From the NCBI RefSeq assembly GCF_023566055.1, contig NZ_JALIQP010000001.1, positions 124,001-188,000 on the forward strand: a stretch of DNA of 64,000 nucleotides. The letters run 5' to 3'. Positions 27,291 through 36,194 of the stretch are shown here, piece by piece; the first letter of the stretch is position 1, and the number at the start of each line of letters is the position of its first letter. This DNA comes from Halosolutus amylolyticus (lineage in GTDB: Archaea > Halobacteriota > Halobacteria > Halobacteriales > Natrialbaceae). Position numbers and translations under genes: made by a program. The notes below the pieces were generated by a model that was given only the letters and a program-made list of their open reading frames with translations, searched no databases and was not told the origin of the DNA.

Positions 27291-29153
27291 TCACTCGAGG
27301 TGGTGGTAATCGAGTTCGTACCCTTCCTCGAGCGCCTCGCGGACCGATCGGGAGGGGTCGCCGACGCCCCGGCGGGCGAGCGAGAGTTCGCCGTCGTCGA
27401 TCGAGACCAGGAGGGTCACCCGCCAGTCCGGATCCGTCTCCGGGGCGTCCGTGCGGTAGTGCGCCCCGCGGGACTCGCGTCGCTCGAGTGCGGCCCGGAG
27501 CATCGCCTCGGCGACGGTGAGGCTGACGGAGAGGTCGACGGCGTACTCGAACGATCGGCTCGTCCGATCGCCGTCGACGCGGAGATCGACCGTTCTGGCC
27601 CGAATATCCGCCAGTTCGTCCAGTCCATCACGGAGCCCGTCGGCGTCGCGAAGGATACCGGCGGTCCGCCACAGGACGTCGCCGAGTTCGTCGAGGAGTT
27701 CGCGCGGCGTGACGTCCCCGTTCGACGCCGCGAGGTCGTCGAGTGCGCGGAACTCGCGCTCGGCGAACGCGCGCTGGCCGTCGGCGAGTTCCGGGTCGGC
27801 GTCCCCGGTCGAAACCTCGCTCGCGACGTGATCGCCGACGTGTTTGCCGATCGCGACAGTCTCGGCCAGCGAGTTGCCACCGAGTCGGTTCGCGCCGTGG
27901 ACGCCGGCGACCGTCTCACCGACGGCGTACAGCCCCTCGACGCCGGTTTCGCCCGTCCGGAAGTCGATGTCGACGCCCCCCATCGTGTAGTGGGCCGTCG
28001 GCGCGACCTCCATCGGTTCCGCCGTGATGTCGACGCCGAGGGATTCGAACCGCTCGACCATCGTCGGCAGTCGATCGCGGACGTACGCCGGATCGCGGTG
28101 CGAGATATCGAGGTAGACGCCGCCGTTTTCGGTCCCGCGTCCCTCGCGGACCTCCCGTGCGATCGCTCGCGCGACCACGTCCCTGGCGTCGAGTTCCATC
28201 TGGTCCGGGGAGTACCGTTCCATGAACCGTTCGCCCTCCGTGTTGTACAGCCGACCGCCCTCGCCGCGGACCGCCTCGGTCACGAGTCGGCCGTCCCACT
28301 TCTCACCGTACCGATCGCCGACCATTCCCGTGGGGTGGAACTGGACGAATTCGAGGTCCATCAGCCGCGCACCCGCCTCGAGCGCGAGCGCCTGACCGTC
28401 GCCGTTGTTCTCGTCGTCGCGCGAGGAGTGGCGGTGATAGAGCGCCGAGAACCCGCCCGCCGCCAGCACGACGTGGTTCGTGCGAAACAGCAGCCCGCGG
28501 CCGGTTTCCATGTCGAACCCGATCGCGCCGTCGACCCGGCGGCCGTCCGAGAGCAGGCGGGTGATCATCACGTTCTCGCGGTACGGGACGTCGAGTTCCC
28601 GCGCGCGATCGATCAGCGTCCCGAGCATGGCCTCGCCGGTCCGATCGCCGACGAAGCAGGTCCGGCGGTACGACTGGGCGCCGAAGTAGCGCTGGTTGAT
28701 CGCCCCGTCCTCGGTGCGATCGAACGGCATCCCCCACTCCTCGAGTTCGCGAATCCGATCGGGCATCCCCTTCGCGGTGAGTTCGACCGCCTCGGGATCG
28801 TTCAGGTGGTGACCCTCGTTCAGCGTATCCGCCGCGTGGATCGTCCAGTCGTCCTCGGGGTCGAGCGACCCGAGCGCGGCGTTGATTCCCCCGGCTGCCC
28901 ACGTCGTGTGTGCATCGCCGTGGTCGCGCTTGCCGATCACGAGCGGGTCGATCCCCGATTCCGCGAGTTCGATCGCCACCCGCGCCCCCGCCGCGCCGGC
29001 CCCGATCACGAGTACGGGGGTCGTGACGACCTCATAGTCCGGGTCGCGATCGTCGCCCGCGTCGGTCTCGCCCGTGGCATCGAGTCGACCCTCGACGCCG
29101 CTGGCGTAGTCTCGCGTCGATGCTCGCTGGTCGATGGGCGAGTTTCTTGTCAT
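27291..29153 (-). CDS. FAD-dependent oxidoreductase of the SdhA/FrdA/L-aspartate oxidase family
   Basis: 620 aa from ATG 29153. FAD-binding GAGAAGARVAIELAESG, AHTTWAAGGINAAL with His82 at the covalent-FAD position of SdhA, FVQFHPTGMVG, EAVRGEGGRLYN, HYTMGGVDID and HGANRLGGNSLAETVAIG are all present, with the C-terminal helical domain. The nearest families are succinate dehydrogenase/fumarate reductase flavoproteins and NadB. No iron-sulfur or anchor subunit and no nadA or nadC adjoins it, so soluble fumarate reductase or L-aspartate oxidase are the main options. An acidic N-terminal extension (about 40 residues) is present. Confidence 0.85.
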   Translation of the reverse strand: MTRNSPIDQRASTRDYASGVEGRLDATGETDAGDDRDPDYEVVTTPVLVIGAGAAGARVAIELAESGIDPLVIGKRDHGDAHTTWAAGGINAALGSLDPEDDWTIHAADTLNEGHHLNDPEAVELTAKGMPDRIRELEEWGMPFDRTEDGAINQRYFGAQSYRRTCFVGDRTGEAMLGTLIDRARELDVPYRENVMITRLLSDGRRVDGAIGFDMETGRGLLFRTNHVVLAAGGFSALYHRHSSRDDENNGDGQALALEAGARLMDLEFVQFHPTGMVGDRYGEKWDGRLVTEAVRGEGGRLYNTEGERFMERYSPDQMELDARDVVARAIAREVREGRGTENGGVYLDISHRDPAYVRDRLPTMVERFESLGVDITAEPMEVAPTAHYTMGGVDIDFRTGETGVEGLYAVGETVAGVHGANRLGGNSLAETVAIGKHVGDHVASEVSTGDADPELADGQRAFAEREFRALDDLAASNGDVTPRELLDELGDVLWRTAGILRDADGLRDGLDELADIRARTVDLRVDGDRTSRSFEYAVDLSVSLTVAEAMLRAALERRESRGAHYRTDAPETDPDWRVTLLVSIDDGELSLARRGVGDPSRSVREALEEGYELDYHHLE

Positions 29154-29176
29154 CAGTATGAGGTTAGGGCCGGAAC

Positions 29177-29184
29177 GGTATAGG
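29177..29184 (-). promoter_or_regulatory. TATA box of FAD oxidoreductase gene
   Basis: CCTATACC on the minus strand is centred about 27 nt before ATG 29153; this also supports the chosen start over the longer open frame. Confidence 0.55.
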
Positions 29185-29276
29185 CGGCGTCCCAAACGAC
29201 GTAGTTCTACCTCGTCGGGGCCGTTACCCCCGTCGAGCGAGGGATTTAGCACTCCGGGACCGGTACTCCCAGACGA

Positions 29277-29807
29277 ATGCAGCCGATCGTCCACCCCGTG
29301 GTCGGCTACGTCTGCTACGCCGCGTACGCGCGGTGGAACCGCGGCGAGCCACCGGCCACAGCACCCGCGCTGGCTGCCGTCCTCGGGGCGACGGTCCCGG
29401 ACCTGATCGATCAACCCCTGTACCTGGGCGGCGTCACGCCCGTCGGTCGAACGATCGGTCACTCGCTACTGTTCGCCGTTCCGATCGTCACTGTCTGCTG
29501 GCTGCTCGCCCGGCGGGCCGACCGGGAGCGACTGGGCGTCGCCGTCGCGATCGGCTACGGCGCACACCTCGCGACGGACGTCCCGTGGCACGTGCTCGCG
29601 GGCGACTACGACGAACTCGGCTTTCTCCTGTGGCCCGCCACGCCGATGCCGCCCTACAGCGGCGTGAAGACACTGGGGACGGTCCCCGGACTCGGCCTCG
29701 AGGCGACGACCCTGTGGCTCGAGGCCGTCGTCTTCGTCTGCGGCGTCGGGCTCTGGTGGATCGACGGCCGCCCGGGGCTCGATCGGCTCCGATCGGCGAT
29801 CCGTTAA
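29277..29807 (+). CDS. Membrane-bound metal-dependent hydrolase (YdjM/DUF457-like)
   Basis: 176 aa with four hydrophobic helices. Conserved charged residues inside or next to them are HPVVGY, VPDLIDQPL, GRTIGHSLL and GAHLATDVPWH, the His/Asp pattern of the LexA-regulated YdjM-like membrane hydrolase family. The substrate is unknown; phospholipid or related phosphoester hydrolysis has been suggested for relatives. It diverges from the FAD oxidoreductase gene and converges with the metal ATPase gene, 15 nt apart. Confidence 0.8.
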   Translation: MQPIVHPVVGYVCYAAYARWNRGEPPATAPALAAVLGATVPDLIDQPLYLGGVTPVGRTIGHSLLFAVPIVTVCWLLARRADRERLGVAVAIGYGAHLATDVPWHVLAGDYDELGFLLWPATPMPPYSGVKTLGTVPGLGLEATTLWLEAVVFVCGVGLWWIDGRPGLDRLRSAIR

Positions 29808-29822
29808 AAACGAGACCTCGCG

Positions 29823-32375
29823 TTACGCGTCCGTTTCGCCGCTCACGTCGGTCGATTCCGGTTCCACGTTCGCGAGTCGCATCGCGTTGCCAGTCACGCC
29901 GAGACTCATCCCCATGTCGCCGATGACGACCGCGTGGATCACCGTGACGAGCCCGAACGGGACGCCGGCCGCGAGCACGGCCTTGACGGCCAGACTCGCC
30001 CAGATGTTCTGCCGGATGACCGCGTTCGCGTCCCCCGAGAGTTCGTAGAGGTAGGGGAGCCGGGAGAGGTCGTCGGCCATCAGGGCGACGTCGGCCGTCT
30101 CGAGTGCCGTGTCGGTCCCGGCCGCTCCCATCGCGATCCCGACGCTCGCGGTCGCGAGCGCCGGTGCGTCGTTGATCCCGTCGCCGACCATCGCGACGCG
30201 GCCGTGATCGCTGTCGGCGTTCGCATCCTCGTCCTCGAGTCGATCGATCCACTCCAGTTTCTCGTCGGGGAGCAGTTCGGCGTGGTACTCGTCGATGCCG
30301 ACCTCGTTCGCGATCGCGCGGGCGGTCCCCTCGTTGTCGCCGGTGAGCATCACCACGCGGACGCCCTGCTCCTGCAGGCGCGAGACGGCCCACGTCGCGT
30401 CGGGACGGACGCGGTCGGCGACGCCGACGACGCCGATCGGACCGTCCTCCGTGCCGACGACCACGACGGTCTTGCCGTCGGACTCGAGGTCGGGGACGAC
30501 CTCCGCGAGGACGTCCAGACAGCCGTCGCGCTCGCACTGGGACGACGAGTCGTAGCCCATCTCGGCGAGCGACGTCCCGCCGTCGGTGGTCGCGTGCACG
30601 TGCTCGAGGTCCGCTAGCCCGTCGAACAGGTCCGGCTTGCCGACGTAGTGGGTCGTCCCGTCGACGTCCGCGCGGACCCCTTTTCCGGTCAGCGCCTCGA
30701 AGTTCGAGACGTCCGGATCGTCCACGCCGATCCCGCGTTCCTCGGCGTAGCCGACGATCGACTGGCCGATCGGGTGCTCGCTCCGACGCTCGACGGCGCT
30801 CGCCCGGCGGAGAACCTCGCCCTCGTCCGCTCCCTCGAGCGGAACGACGTCCGTGACCGAGAGGTCACCCTCGGTCAGCGTCCCCGTCTTGTCCACGGCG
30901 AGCACGTCGCTCTCGGCGACCGCCTCGAGGTGCCGTCCACCCTTGATCAGGACGCCGTTGCGGGCGGCGCTCGTGATCCCCGACACCACGCTGACGGGCG
31001 TCGAAATGACGAACGCGCAGGGACACGCGATGACCAGCAACGTGAGTCCCCGGAGGAACCACGTGTTCCACGACCAGCCGGCAAGCAGCGGCGGTAGCAG
31101 GGCCACGGCGACGGCGAGCGTGACGACGATCGGGGTGTAAATGCTCGCGAACCGATCGACGAACTGCTCGCGCTCGGTCTTCTCCCGCTCGGCATCCTCG
31201 ACCATGCGGACGATCCGGGCGAGCGTCGAGTCGTCGGCCTCGCTGGTCACCTCGACCTCGAGATACCCCGACTCGGGGATCGTCCCGGCGTAGACCTCGT
31301 CGCCGACCGTCTTGTCGGCCGGGACGCTCTCGCCCGTAATCGGCGACTCGTCGATCGCGCTCTCGCCCTCGCGGACGACGCCGTCCGCTGGAATCTTCTC
31401 ACCCGGGCGGATCACGACGCAGTCACCGGGTTCGATCGCGTCGGCGGGGACGGTCTCCTCGCTCCCGTCCTCGCGCTTGACGGTCGCCGTATCGGGCGAG
31501 AGATCCATCAACTCCCGAAGGGAGTCGCGCGCGCGATCCATCGAGAACCGCTCGAGCAACTCGGCGATGCTGAACAGGACTGCGAGCGTGGCCCCCTCGA
31601 AGGGGTGGTGGGCCGCCACCGACGCGAGGATGCCGACCGCCATCAGGAGGTCGATGTCGAGGCTCCGGTTTCGCGCCGAGTAGTAGCCGTTGCGCAGGAT
31701 CGGCACCCCTGCGATGGCCGCGGCCGCGATGTACAGCAGTGCGGAGAGGTGGTAAGTTCGGCCGATCACCGAGAACAGCGCCGGATCGGCGGCCGGCACC
31801 AGGAACTCGAGGACCAGTCCGGCGCTCAGGACGACGGCACCGACGCCCGTCGCGACGGCCCGTCGACTCCGCCAGATCGACTCCTCGCTCCCGATCCCGT
31901 CCCGGTCGCCGTCGATCGCCTCCGCCTCGTAGCCGGCACCTTCGATCGCGTCGACGACGGTTTCGGCGTCCGTCTCGCCGGTCACCGAGACGGTGACCTG
32001 TCCCGAGGCGGGTCTGGTCTCGATCTCGTCGACGCCCTCGGTCGCGTCGAGCGCGTTCTCGACCTTGGTCGCACAGGACGGACAGTCCATCCCGGGGACC
32101 GAGACCGACAGTTCCCCGGCGTCGTCGACGATCTCGTAGCCGGCCGCACGGACCCGCTCGCGGACCTCGTGCTCGCTCACTTGCGAGGGGGCGTACTCGA
32201 CGACGAGGCGGCCGCTCGTCACCCGCGGCTCGAGCGACTCGATCCCGTCGAGTCGCTCGACGCTGTTCGTCACCTTGCCCGCACACGACGGGCAGTCCAT
32301 CTCCGGCACGCGCAACTCGAGCGTCCGACTCGAGTCCGTCGACCTAGAGGGCCCTGGGGTGGACTCGTTCATCAC
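29823..32375 (-). CDS. Heavy-metal-translocating P1B-type ATPase (Zn/Cd/Pb type)
   Basis: 850 aa. Two N-terminal HMA domains each carry MDCPSCA (about residues 26 and 96). Next come TGES (actuator), CPC in the membrane (VIACPCAF), DKTGT phosphorylation site, SEHPIG and GDGINDAPAL. The membrane ligands N-x7-K (NIWASLAVK) and D-x-G (GDMG) are the signature of the P1B-2 class that exports Zn, Cd or Pb. A Cys-containing insert QCERDGCLD lies in the nucleotide domain. It expels metal ions across the membrane. The start is the first of two ATGs. It lies behind a Cys-rich regulator gene on the same strand. Confidence 0.95.
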   Translation of the reverse strand: MMNESTPGPSRSTDSSRTLELRVPEMDCPSCAGKVTNSVERLDGIESLEPRVTSGRLVVEYAPSQVSEHEVRERVRAAGYEIVDDAGELSVSVPGMDCPSCATKVENALDATEGVDEIETRPASGQVTVSVTGETDAETVVDAIEGAGYEAEAIDGDRDGIGSEESIWRSRRAVATGVGAVVLSAGLVLEFLVPAADPALFSVIGRTYHLSALLYIAAAAIAGVPILRNGYYSARNRSLDIDLLMAVGILASVAAHHPFEGATLAVLFSIAELLERFSMDRARDSLRELMDLSPDTATVKREDGSEETVPADAIEPGDCVVIRPGEKIPADGVVREGESAIDESPITGESVPADKTVGDEVYAGTIPESGYLEVEVTSEADDSTLARIVRMVEDAEREKTEREQFVDRFASIYTPIVVTLAVAVALLPPLLAGWSWNTWFLRGLTLLVIACPCAFVISTPVSVVSGITSAARNGVLIKGGRHLEAVAESDVLAVDKTGTLTEGDLSVTDVVPLEGADEGEVLRRASAVERRSEHPIGQSIVGYAEERGIGVDDPDVSNFEALTGKGVRADVDGTTHYVGKPDLFDGLADLEHVHATTDGGTSLAEMGYDSSSQCERDGCLDVLAEVVPDLESDGKTVVVVGTEDGPIGVVGVADRVRPDATWAVSRLQEQGVRVVMLTGDNEGTARAIANEVGIDEYHAELLPDEKLEWIDRLEDEDANADSDHGRVAMVGDGINDAPALATASVGIAMGAAGTDTALETADVALMADDLSRLPYLYELSGDANAVIRQNIWASLAVKAVLAAGVPFGLVTVIHAVVIGDMGMSLGVTGNAMRLANVEPESTDVSGETDA

Positions 32376-32394
32376 CCGGGACTAGCGGTCGGAT

Positions 32395-32404
32395 CCCTAT
32401 ACGG
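32395..32404 (-). promoter_or_regulatory. TATA box of metal ATPase gene
   Basis: CCGTATAGGG on the minus strand is centred about 25 nt before ATG 32375. The ATPase can therefore be transcribed apart from the regulator gene upstream. Confidence 0.55.
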
Positions 32405-32449
32405 ATTATTTGGCGCACGCCAACTTTGGCCGATCGCCGCCCCGGTTCA

Positions 32450-32529
32450 TGCGGTTTACTGTACGTCAGTTCCGGCGCAACCGCCGCCCGGATTGCGGTT
32501 ACGCCGGTAAATCGTTACAGCAATCCGTA
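32450..32529 (-). repeat. Palindromic TGA-associated element, copy B (80 bp)
   Basis: On the minus strand it begins TACGGATTGCTGTAACGATT directly after the TGA of the regulator gene and ends CAGTAAACCGCA, followed by TGA again (TCA at 32447-32449 on the plus strand). Exact 3-bp flanks on both sides look like a target-site duplication. About 30 bases (32452-32481) are identical to copy C, but the element is inverted relative to its host gene. Confidence 0.88.
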
Positions 32530-33276
32530 TCAGAGATTCGCGGCCAGCGCCTCGATCGGTTCGTTCGCGTCGACGAACGCCGTCGCGAGGGTGGCTTCGG
32601 CGCGTCGGAGCCGGTAGGAGAGCGTCGATCGGGGCACCTCCAGCCGGTCGGCGAGGTCCGAGAGTTCGATCCGCCGGGGCGTCTCGTAGTAGCCGTGGTC
32701 GACGGCCGCCTCGAGTGCCGCTCGCTGTTCGGCGGGCAGCGCCTCGCCGGGATCGACGGTCGTCCGATCGGGATCGAGTTCGGTCAACCGAAGCACCTCG
32801 ATGCCCGTACACTCGCCGACCTCATCGCCGAGCGCGTCGAAGAAGTCGTGGACCGGCGCGTCGCTCGCGAGGACGATCCGCCAGCGGTAGCGCCGGCCCT
32901 CGCGGTAGGTCTCGAACAGCAGGCCCTCGCCGAGGTGCTCCAGCGCGACGTGGGGAACCGAGGTGCAGACCTCCGTCCGGTCCCAGTAGGTGTAGACGAC
33001 CAGCGTCCCGTTCGATCGATCGAGCACCTGCGTCTCGCAGTCCGCGCCGCAGTCGTCTTTGACGAGACAGTCCGCGCAGTAGTCGGCGTTCTCGTAAGCG
33101 CGCTCGAGCGCCTCGAGCGCCTCCGGGGATCCGGTCGCGTGGTCGACCCGCCAGAGGCTGTCGCTCGTGACGTGACACGACAGCGATCGGACCGACGTGT
33201 CGGGGTACTCCGCGAGCACGTCGGCGACCGGATTCGTCCCCGGTTCGTACTCGAGGGCGAAGACGAACTCTCTCAT
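32530..33276 (-). CDS. HTH-10 (bacterioopsin-activator-type) regulator with Cys cluster
   Basis: 248 aa from ATG 33276, about 27 nt after a TATA box. The C-terminal 60 residues (LSDLADRLEVPRSTLSYRLR and RAEATLATAF) form the HTH-10 DNA-binding domain common in haloarchaeal regulators. The centre carries YCADCLVKDDCGADCE, four Cys in C-x2-C-x5-C-x3-C spacing, a likely metal site. It is directly upstream of the Zn/Cd ATPase gene on the same strand, so a metal-responsive regulator of that pump is the natural inference; binding has not been shown. Confidence 0.82.
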   Translation of the reverse strand: MREFVFALEYEPGTNPVADVLAEYPDTSVRSLSCHVTSDSLWRVDHATGSPEALEALERAYENADYCADCLVKDDCGADCETQVLDRSNGTLVVYTYWDRTEVCTSVPHVALEHLGEGLLFETYREGRRYRWRIVLASDAPVHDFFDALGDEVGECTGIEVLRLTELDPDRTTVDPGEALPAEQRAALEAAVDHGYYETPRRIELSDLADRLEVPRSTLSYRLRRAEATLATAFVDANEPIEALAANL

Positions 33277-33298
33277 ACTAGTGTACACGCGGTCACCC

Positions 33299-33307
33299 GG
33301 AATAGGG
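33299..33307 (-). promoter_or_regulatory. TATA box of HTH-10 regulator gene
   Basis: CCCTATTCC on the minus strand is centred about 27 nt before ATG 33276, so this start is preferred over the longer open frame. Confidence 0.55.
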
Positions 33308-33481
33308 TTCTCGGTCACCGCCCGACCCGACGGACCAGTTCGCTCGACCGATCGCTCTGCGAACGCTCCGCTGCGATCCGAGCCACATCCCGCCGTTCTG
33401 TTGGGTCGAAATCACTTCGTTATCAGTACGTGATGTCTGACGCGACGTTCATTACCCCGTCTCAGTACTTTGTTCGTGCCT

Positions 33482-35338
33482 ATGGCGGGAAGATACAACA
33501 CGTCTGACGGACGACGACAAGACGGCCTCGACGGGCGGAGAATCGATCGCCGTCGGTTCCTCGCTCTCACCGGGACGACGGCCGGCGCACTCGCAGTCGG
33601 ATCGAACCCGGCAACCGCTGACGCGGAGTACCAGGAGGTCACCGACGTCTCCGGCTTCAGTTGCGACCATCCGCAGTTCACCTGCGGCCAGGAGGTGACC
33701 GCCGCGGACGGGATGGTCTCGACGGTCGATCCGATCGCGGGCGGCGTCGCCGCGCGCGTCCTCCGGGAGGGCGGGAACGCGGTCGATGCCGCGATCGCGC
33801 TCCAGTACGTCCTGACCGTCACACAACCTCACGGGTCGGGCATCGGCGGCGGCGGGTTCATGGTCGTCTACGACGCCGCGTCCGATTCGGTCGAGATCGT
33901 CAACTGCCGCGAACGCGCTTCTCAGGGCGCTGTTCCGGAGATGTTCCTCGACCAGGACGGCGAGGGGCTCCCCTTCGACGACGCGATCCAGACCGGCGAG
34001 GCGATGGGCGTCCCCGGCACGGTGATGGGCCTCGAGACGGCCCGCGAACGCTACGGTAGCCGACCGCGCGGGCGGTTGATCACCCCCGCGATCGAACTCG
34101 CCCGCGACGGGTTCACCGTCGACTGGTTCCTCGCCGAGCAGATCGCGAACAACACCTGGAAGTTCAACGATGCGGCCCTCGAGACCTTCAGCGACGAGAA
34201 CGGGAGCCTCTACCGGGAGGGCGACACCATGACGAACCCGGACCTCGCCGAGACCCTGGCACACATCAAGCGCGGCGGGGCCGAGGCGTTCTACGAGGGG
34301 CCGATCGCCGAGGACCTCGCGGCGGAGATCCAGCGCCACGCCCGGGAGTCCGAATACGCCGTCGACGAGGACGACCTCTCGGCCTACGACGTGACGCACG
34401 AAGAGCCGGTTCGCAAGGAGTGGTACGACGTCGAACTCGTCGGCCAGCCGCTCCCGAGTTCCGGACCGACGGTCGTGGCGATGGTTCTCCGGATGCTCGA
34501 GCACCTCGGTATCGACGAGTACGACCTCCGATCGACCGAGCTGTACCACCTCATCGCCGAGGCGACGGTCGTCGCGTGGGGCGACCGCATGGAGTACATG
34601 GGTGACCCCGAGTTCGCCGACGTGCCTATCGACGGCCTGCTCTCGGACGAGTACCTGCGAGAGCGCGCGGGGATGATCGAACTGGGATCGTCGGTCATGG
34701 AGGACACCGAGGGCTGCTTCGGCGGTGGCGACCCCTGGAAGTACGACACGGGCGGTCACACGACCCACTTCTCGGTCGTCGATCGATGGGGCAACGCCGT
34801 CGCCTACACCTCGACCATCGAGCAGTTCATGGGCTCGGGCAAGATGGTGCCCGGCCGCGGCTTCATGATCAACAACGAACTCACGGACTTCGACTTCCAG
34901 CCGGGCGGCCCGAACGAGCCGGAGGGGTGGAAGCGCCCGCTGAGCAGCATGAGCCCCACGATGATCCTGAACGACGGACGGCCGGAGTTCACCGCCGGCT
35001 CCCCCGGCGGCTGGTCGATCATCTCGACGACCCTGCAGACGATCCTCTACCGCTACGTCTACGGGCTGGACCCGCTCGAAGCAGTGACGGAGCCGAACGT
35101 CTACACCCACTGTTACGGCAGCGTCGGCTGGGACGAGGGGGTCCCGACGGAGGCCCGCGAAACCTCCGACGAGTGGGGCCTGAACTGGGACGACCAACCG
35201 AGCGTCCTCGGGAACGTCCAGGTCATCGACATCGACGAGGACGAACTCACCGGCGCGGCCGATCCGAACCGCAGCGGTCAGGCCGTCGGCTTCGATCGGC
35301 CCGGACGCGGCAGGGGAGCGGGCCGCGGTCGCGACTGA
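33482..35338 (+). CDS. ggt: Gamma-glutamyltransferase, Tat-exported
   Basis: 618 aa from ATG 33482. A twin-arginine signal (DRRRFLALTGTTAGALAVGS) ends near residue 45, so the enzyme acts outside the cytoplasmic membrane. The N-terminal subunit has DGMVSTVDPIAGGVAARVLR and GSGIGGGGFMVVYD. Autocleavage should occur before Thr427 in GGHTTHFSVVDRWGNAV, the catalytic nucleophile. SSMSPTMIL and GSPGG form the substrate pocket. It hydrolyses gamma-glutamyl compounds or transfers the glutamyl group. A short Gly/Arg-rich tail ends the protein. Confidence 0.95.
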   Translation: MAGRYNTSDGRRQDGLDGRRIDRRRFLALTGTTAGALAVGSNPATADAEYQEVTDVSGFSCDHPQFTCGQEVTAADGMVSTVDPIAGGVAARVLREGGNAVDAAIALQYVLTVTQPHGSGIGGGGFMVVYDAASDSVEIVNCRERASQGAVPEMFLDQDGEGLPFDDAIQTGEAMGVPGTVMGLETARERYGSRPRGRLITPAIELARDGFTVDWFLAEQIANNTWKFNDAALETFSDENGSLYREGDTMTNPDLAETLAHIKRGGAEAFYEGPIAEDLAAEIQRHARESEYAVDEDDLSAYDVTHEEPVRKEWYDVELVGQPLPSSGPTVVAMVLRMLEHLGIDEYDLRSTELYHLIAEATVVAWGDRMEYMGDPEFADVPIDGLLSDEYLRERAGMIELGSSVMEDTEGCFGGGDPWKYDTGGHTTHFSVVDRWGNAVAYTSTIEQFMGSGKMVPGRGFMINNELTDFDFQPGGPNEPEGWKRPLSSMSPTMILNDGRPEFTAGSPGGWSIISTTLQTILYRYVYGLDPLEAVTEPNVYTHCYGSVGWDEGVPTEARETSDEWGLNWDDQPSVLGNVQVIDIDEDELTGAADPNRSGQAVGFDRPGRGRGAGRGRD

Positions 35339-35428
35339 AAGGCCGTCGTCCCGGCCTCACCGGTCTCTCCAGTGACCACGGCCGGCGCGCACGAACGGAT
35401 TTCCCTCCGGAGAACGTACGTCGATCCG

Positions 35429-35920
35429 ATGGCGTCGTCAACGAACGGGAGCCGGCTTCGGGACTTCTGGTCTTTCTACCGTCGGTACACGGCTACGGCG
35501 ATCCACACCGCCGCGGCCGCCGCGCTGGCGATCTTCGGTATCCTCGTCTTCGTCGATCCGTGGTTCGCGGCGCTCGCGATCGGGTCGTACGTTCTCCCGC
35601 CCGTCGTCCTGTACGTATTCGAGCCCAGTTTCGTGCCCGCGACCGAATCCACGTCGCCGAACGAGTCGGGTCCCGGCGAACCGGAGCGATCTGCCGCCGA
35701 ACCGGAGCGATCTGCTACCACTCGCACCCACGCGCGCGGCGACGATCGACGGTCGACGAGTGGCGGGACGGGAGACACCGACACCGATTCCGATCGAATC
35801 GGTGGGGATACTGACACCGATTCCGATCGGGATGATGGAGATACCGATTCGGACACCGACGGCGGGGACACCGACTCCGACAGCGACGACGGAGATACCG
35901 ATTCCGACAGTGACGGATGA
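35429..35920 (+). CDS. Small membrane protein with acidic DTDSDSD repeat tail
   Basis: 163 aa from ATG 35429. Residues about 25-70 hold two hydrophobic segments (TAAAAALAIFGILVFVD and LAIGSYVLPPVVLYVF). The rest is disordered: EPERSA occurs twice (21-bp repeat), and from residue about 118 comes a series of GDTDSDSD-like units made by an imperfect repeat of about 18-24 bp (35779-35918). The tail carries strong negative charge and may bind cations or simply tolerate repeat growth. No family was recognised. It follows ggt at about 90 bp on the same strand. Confidence 0.65.
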   Translation: MASSTNGSRLRDFWSFYRRYTATAIHTAAAAALAIFGILVFVDPWFAALAIGSYVLPPVVLYVFEPSFVPATESTSPNESGPGEPERSAAEPERSATTRTHARGDDRRSTSGGTGDTDTDSDRIGGDTDTDSDRDDGDTDSDTDGGDTDSDSDDGDTDSDSDG

Positions 35921-36194
35921 CGGAGACCGATCGAGAACGAGAGCGTTGCTGATGGCCGAGAGCGTGCTCGGCGAGATTCGCCGAGCACGCGATCCGGGGG
36001 AGGGTAGGATGCTCCATCAGTTTCACCGCGAGTGAGCCCGCAGGGCGAACGAGCGGGCCGACGACCGATGTGAGCGAACGACTGCAAGGAGTGAGAGAAC
36101 GGAGGGAGGAGTGCTTTTGATCGAAATTTTACCGAGGGACGTTGCGATCGCGGCTTCGCCGTGATCGCGACAGACCGCAGAGTAAAATTTCGGT
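35921..36194. terminator. Convergent 3' region with nested inverted repeats
   Basis: Gene-free 274 bp between two convergent genes. It includes a perfect hairpin with 12-bp arms CGTGCTCGGCGA and a 3-base loop (35963-35989). It also has an 11-bp perfect inverted repeat CGAAATTTTAC/GTAAAATTTCG (36122-36132 and 36182-36192) enclosing a second hairpin with 11-bp arms and a TTC loop (36144-36168). The right outer arm ends 2 bp from the acyl-CoA dehydrogenase stop. Bidirectional termination is a reasonable guess. Confidence 0.5.
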
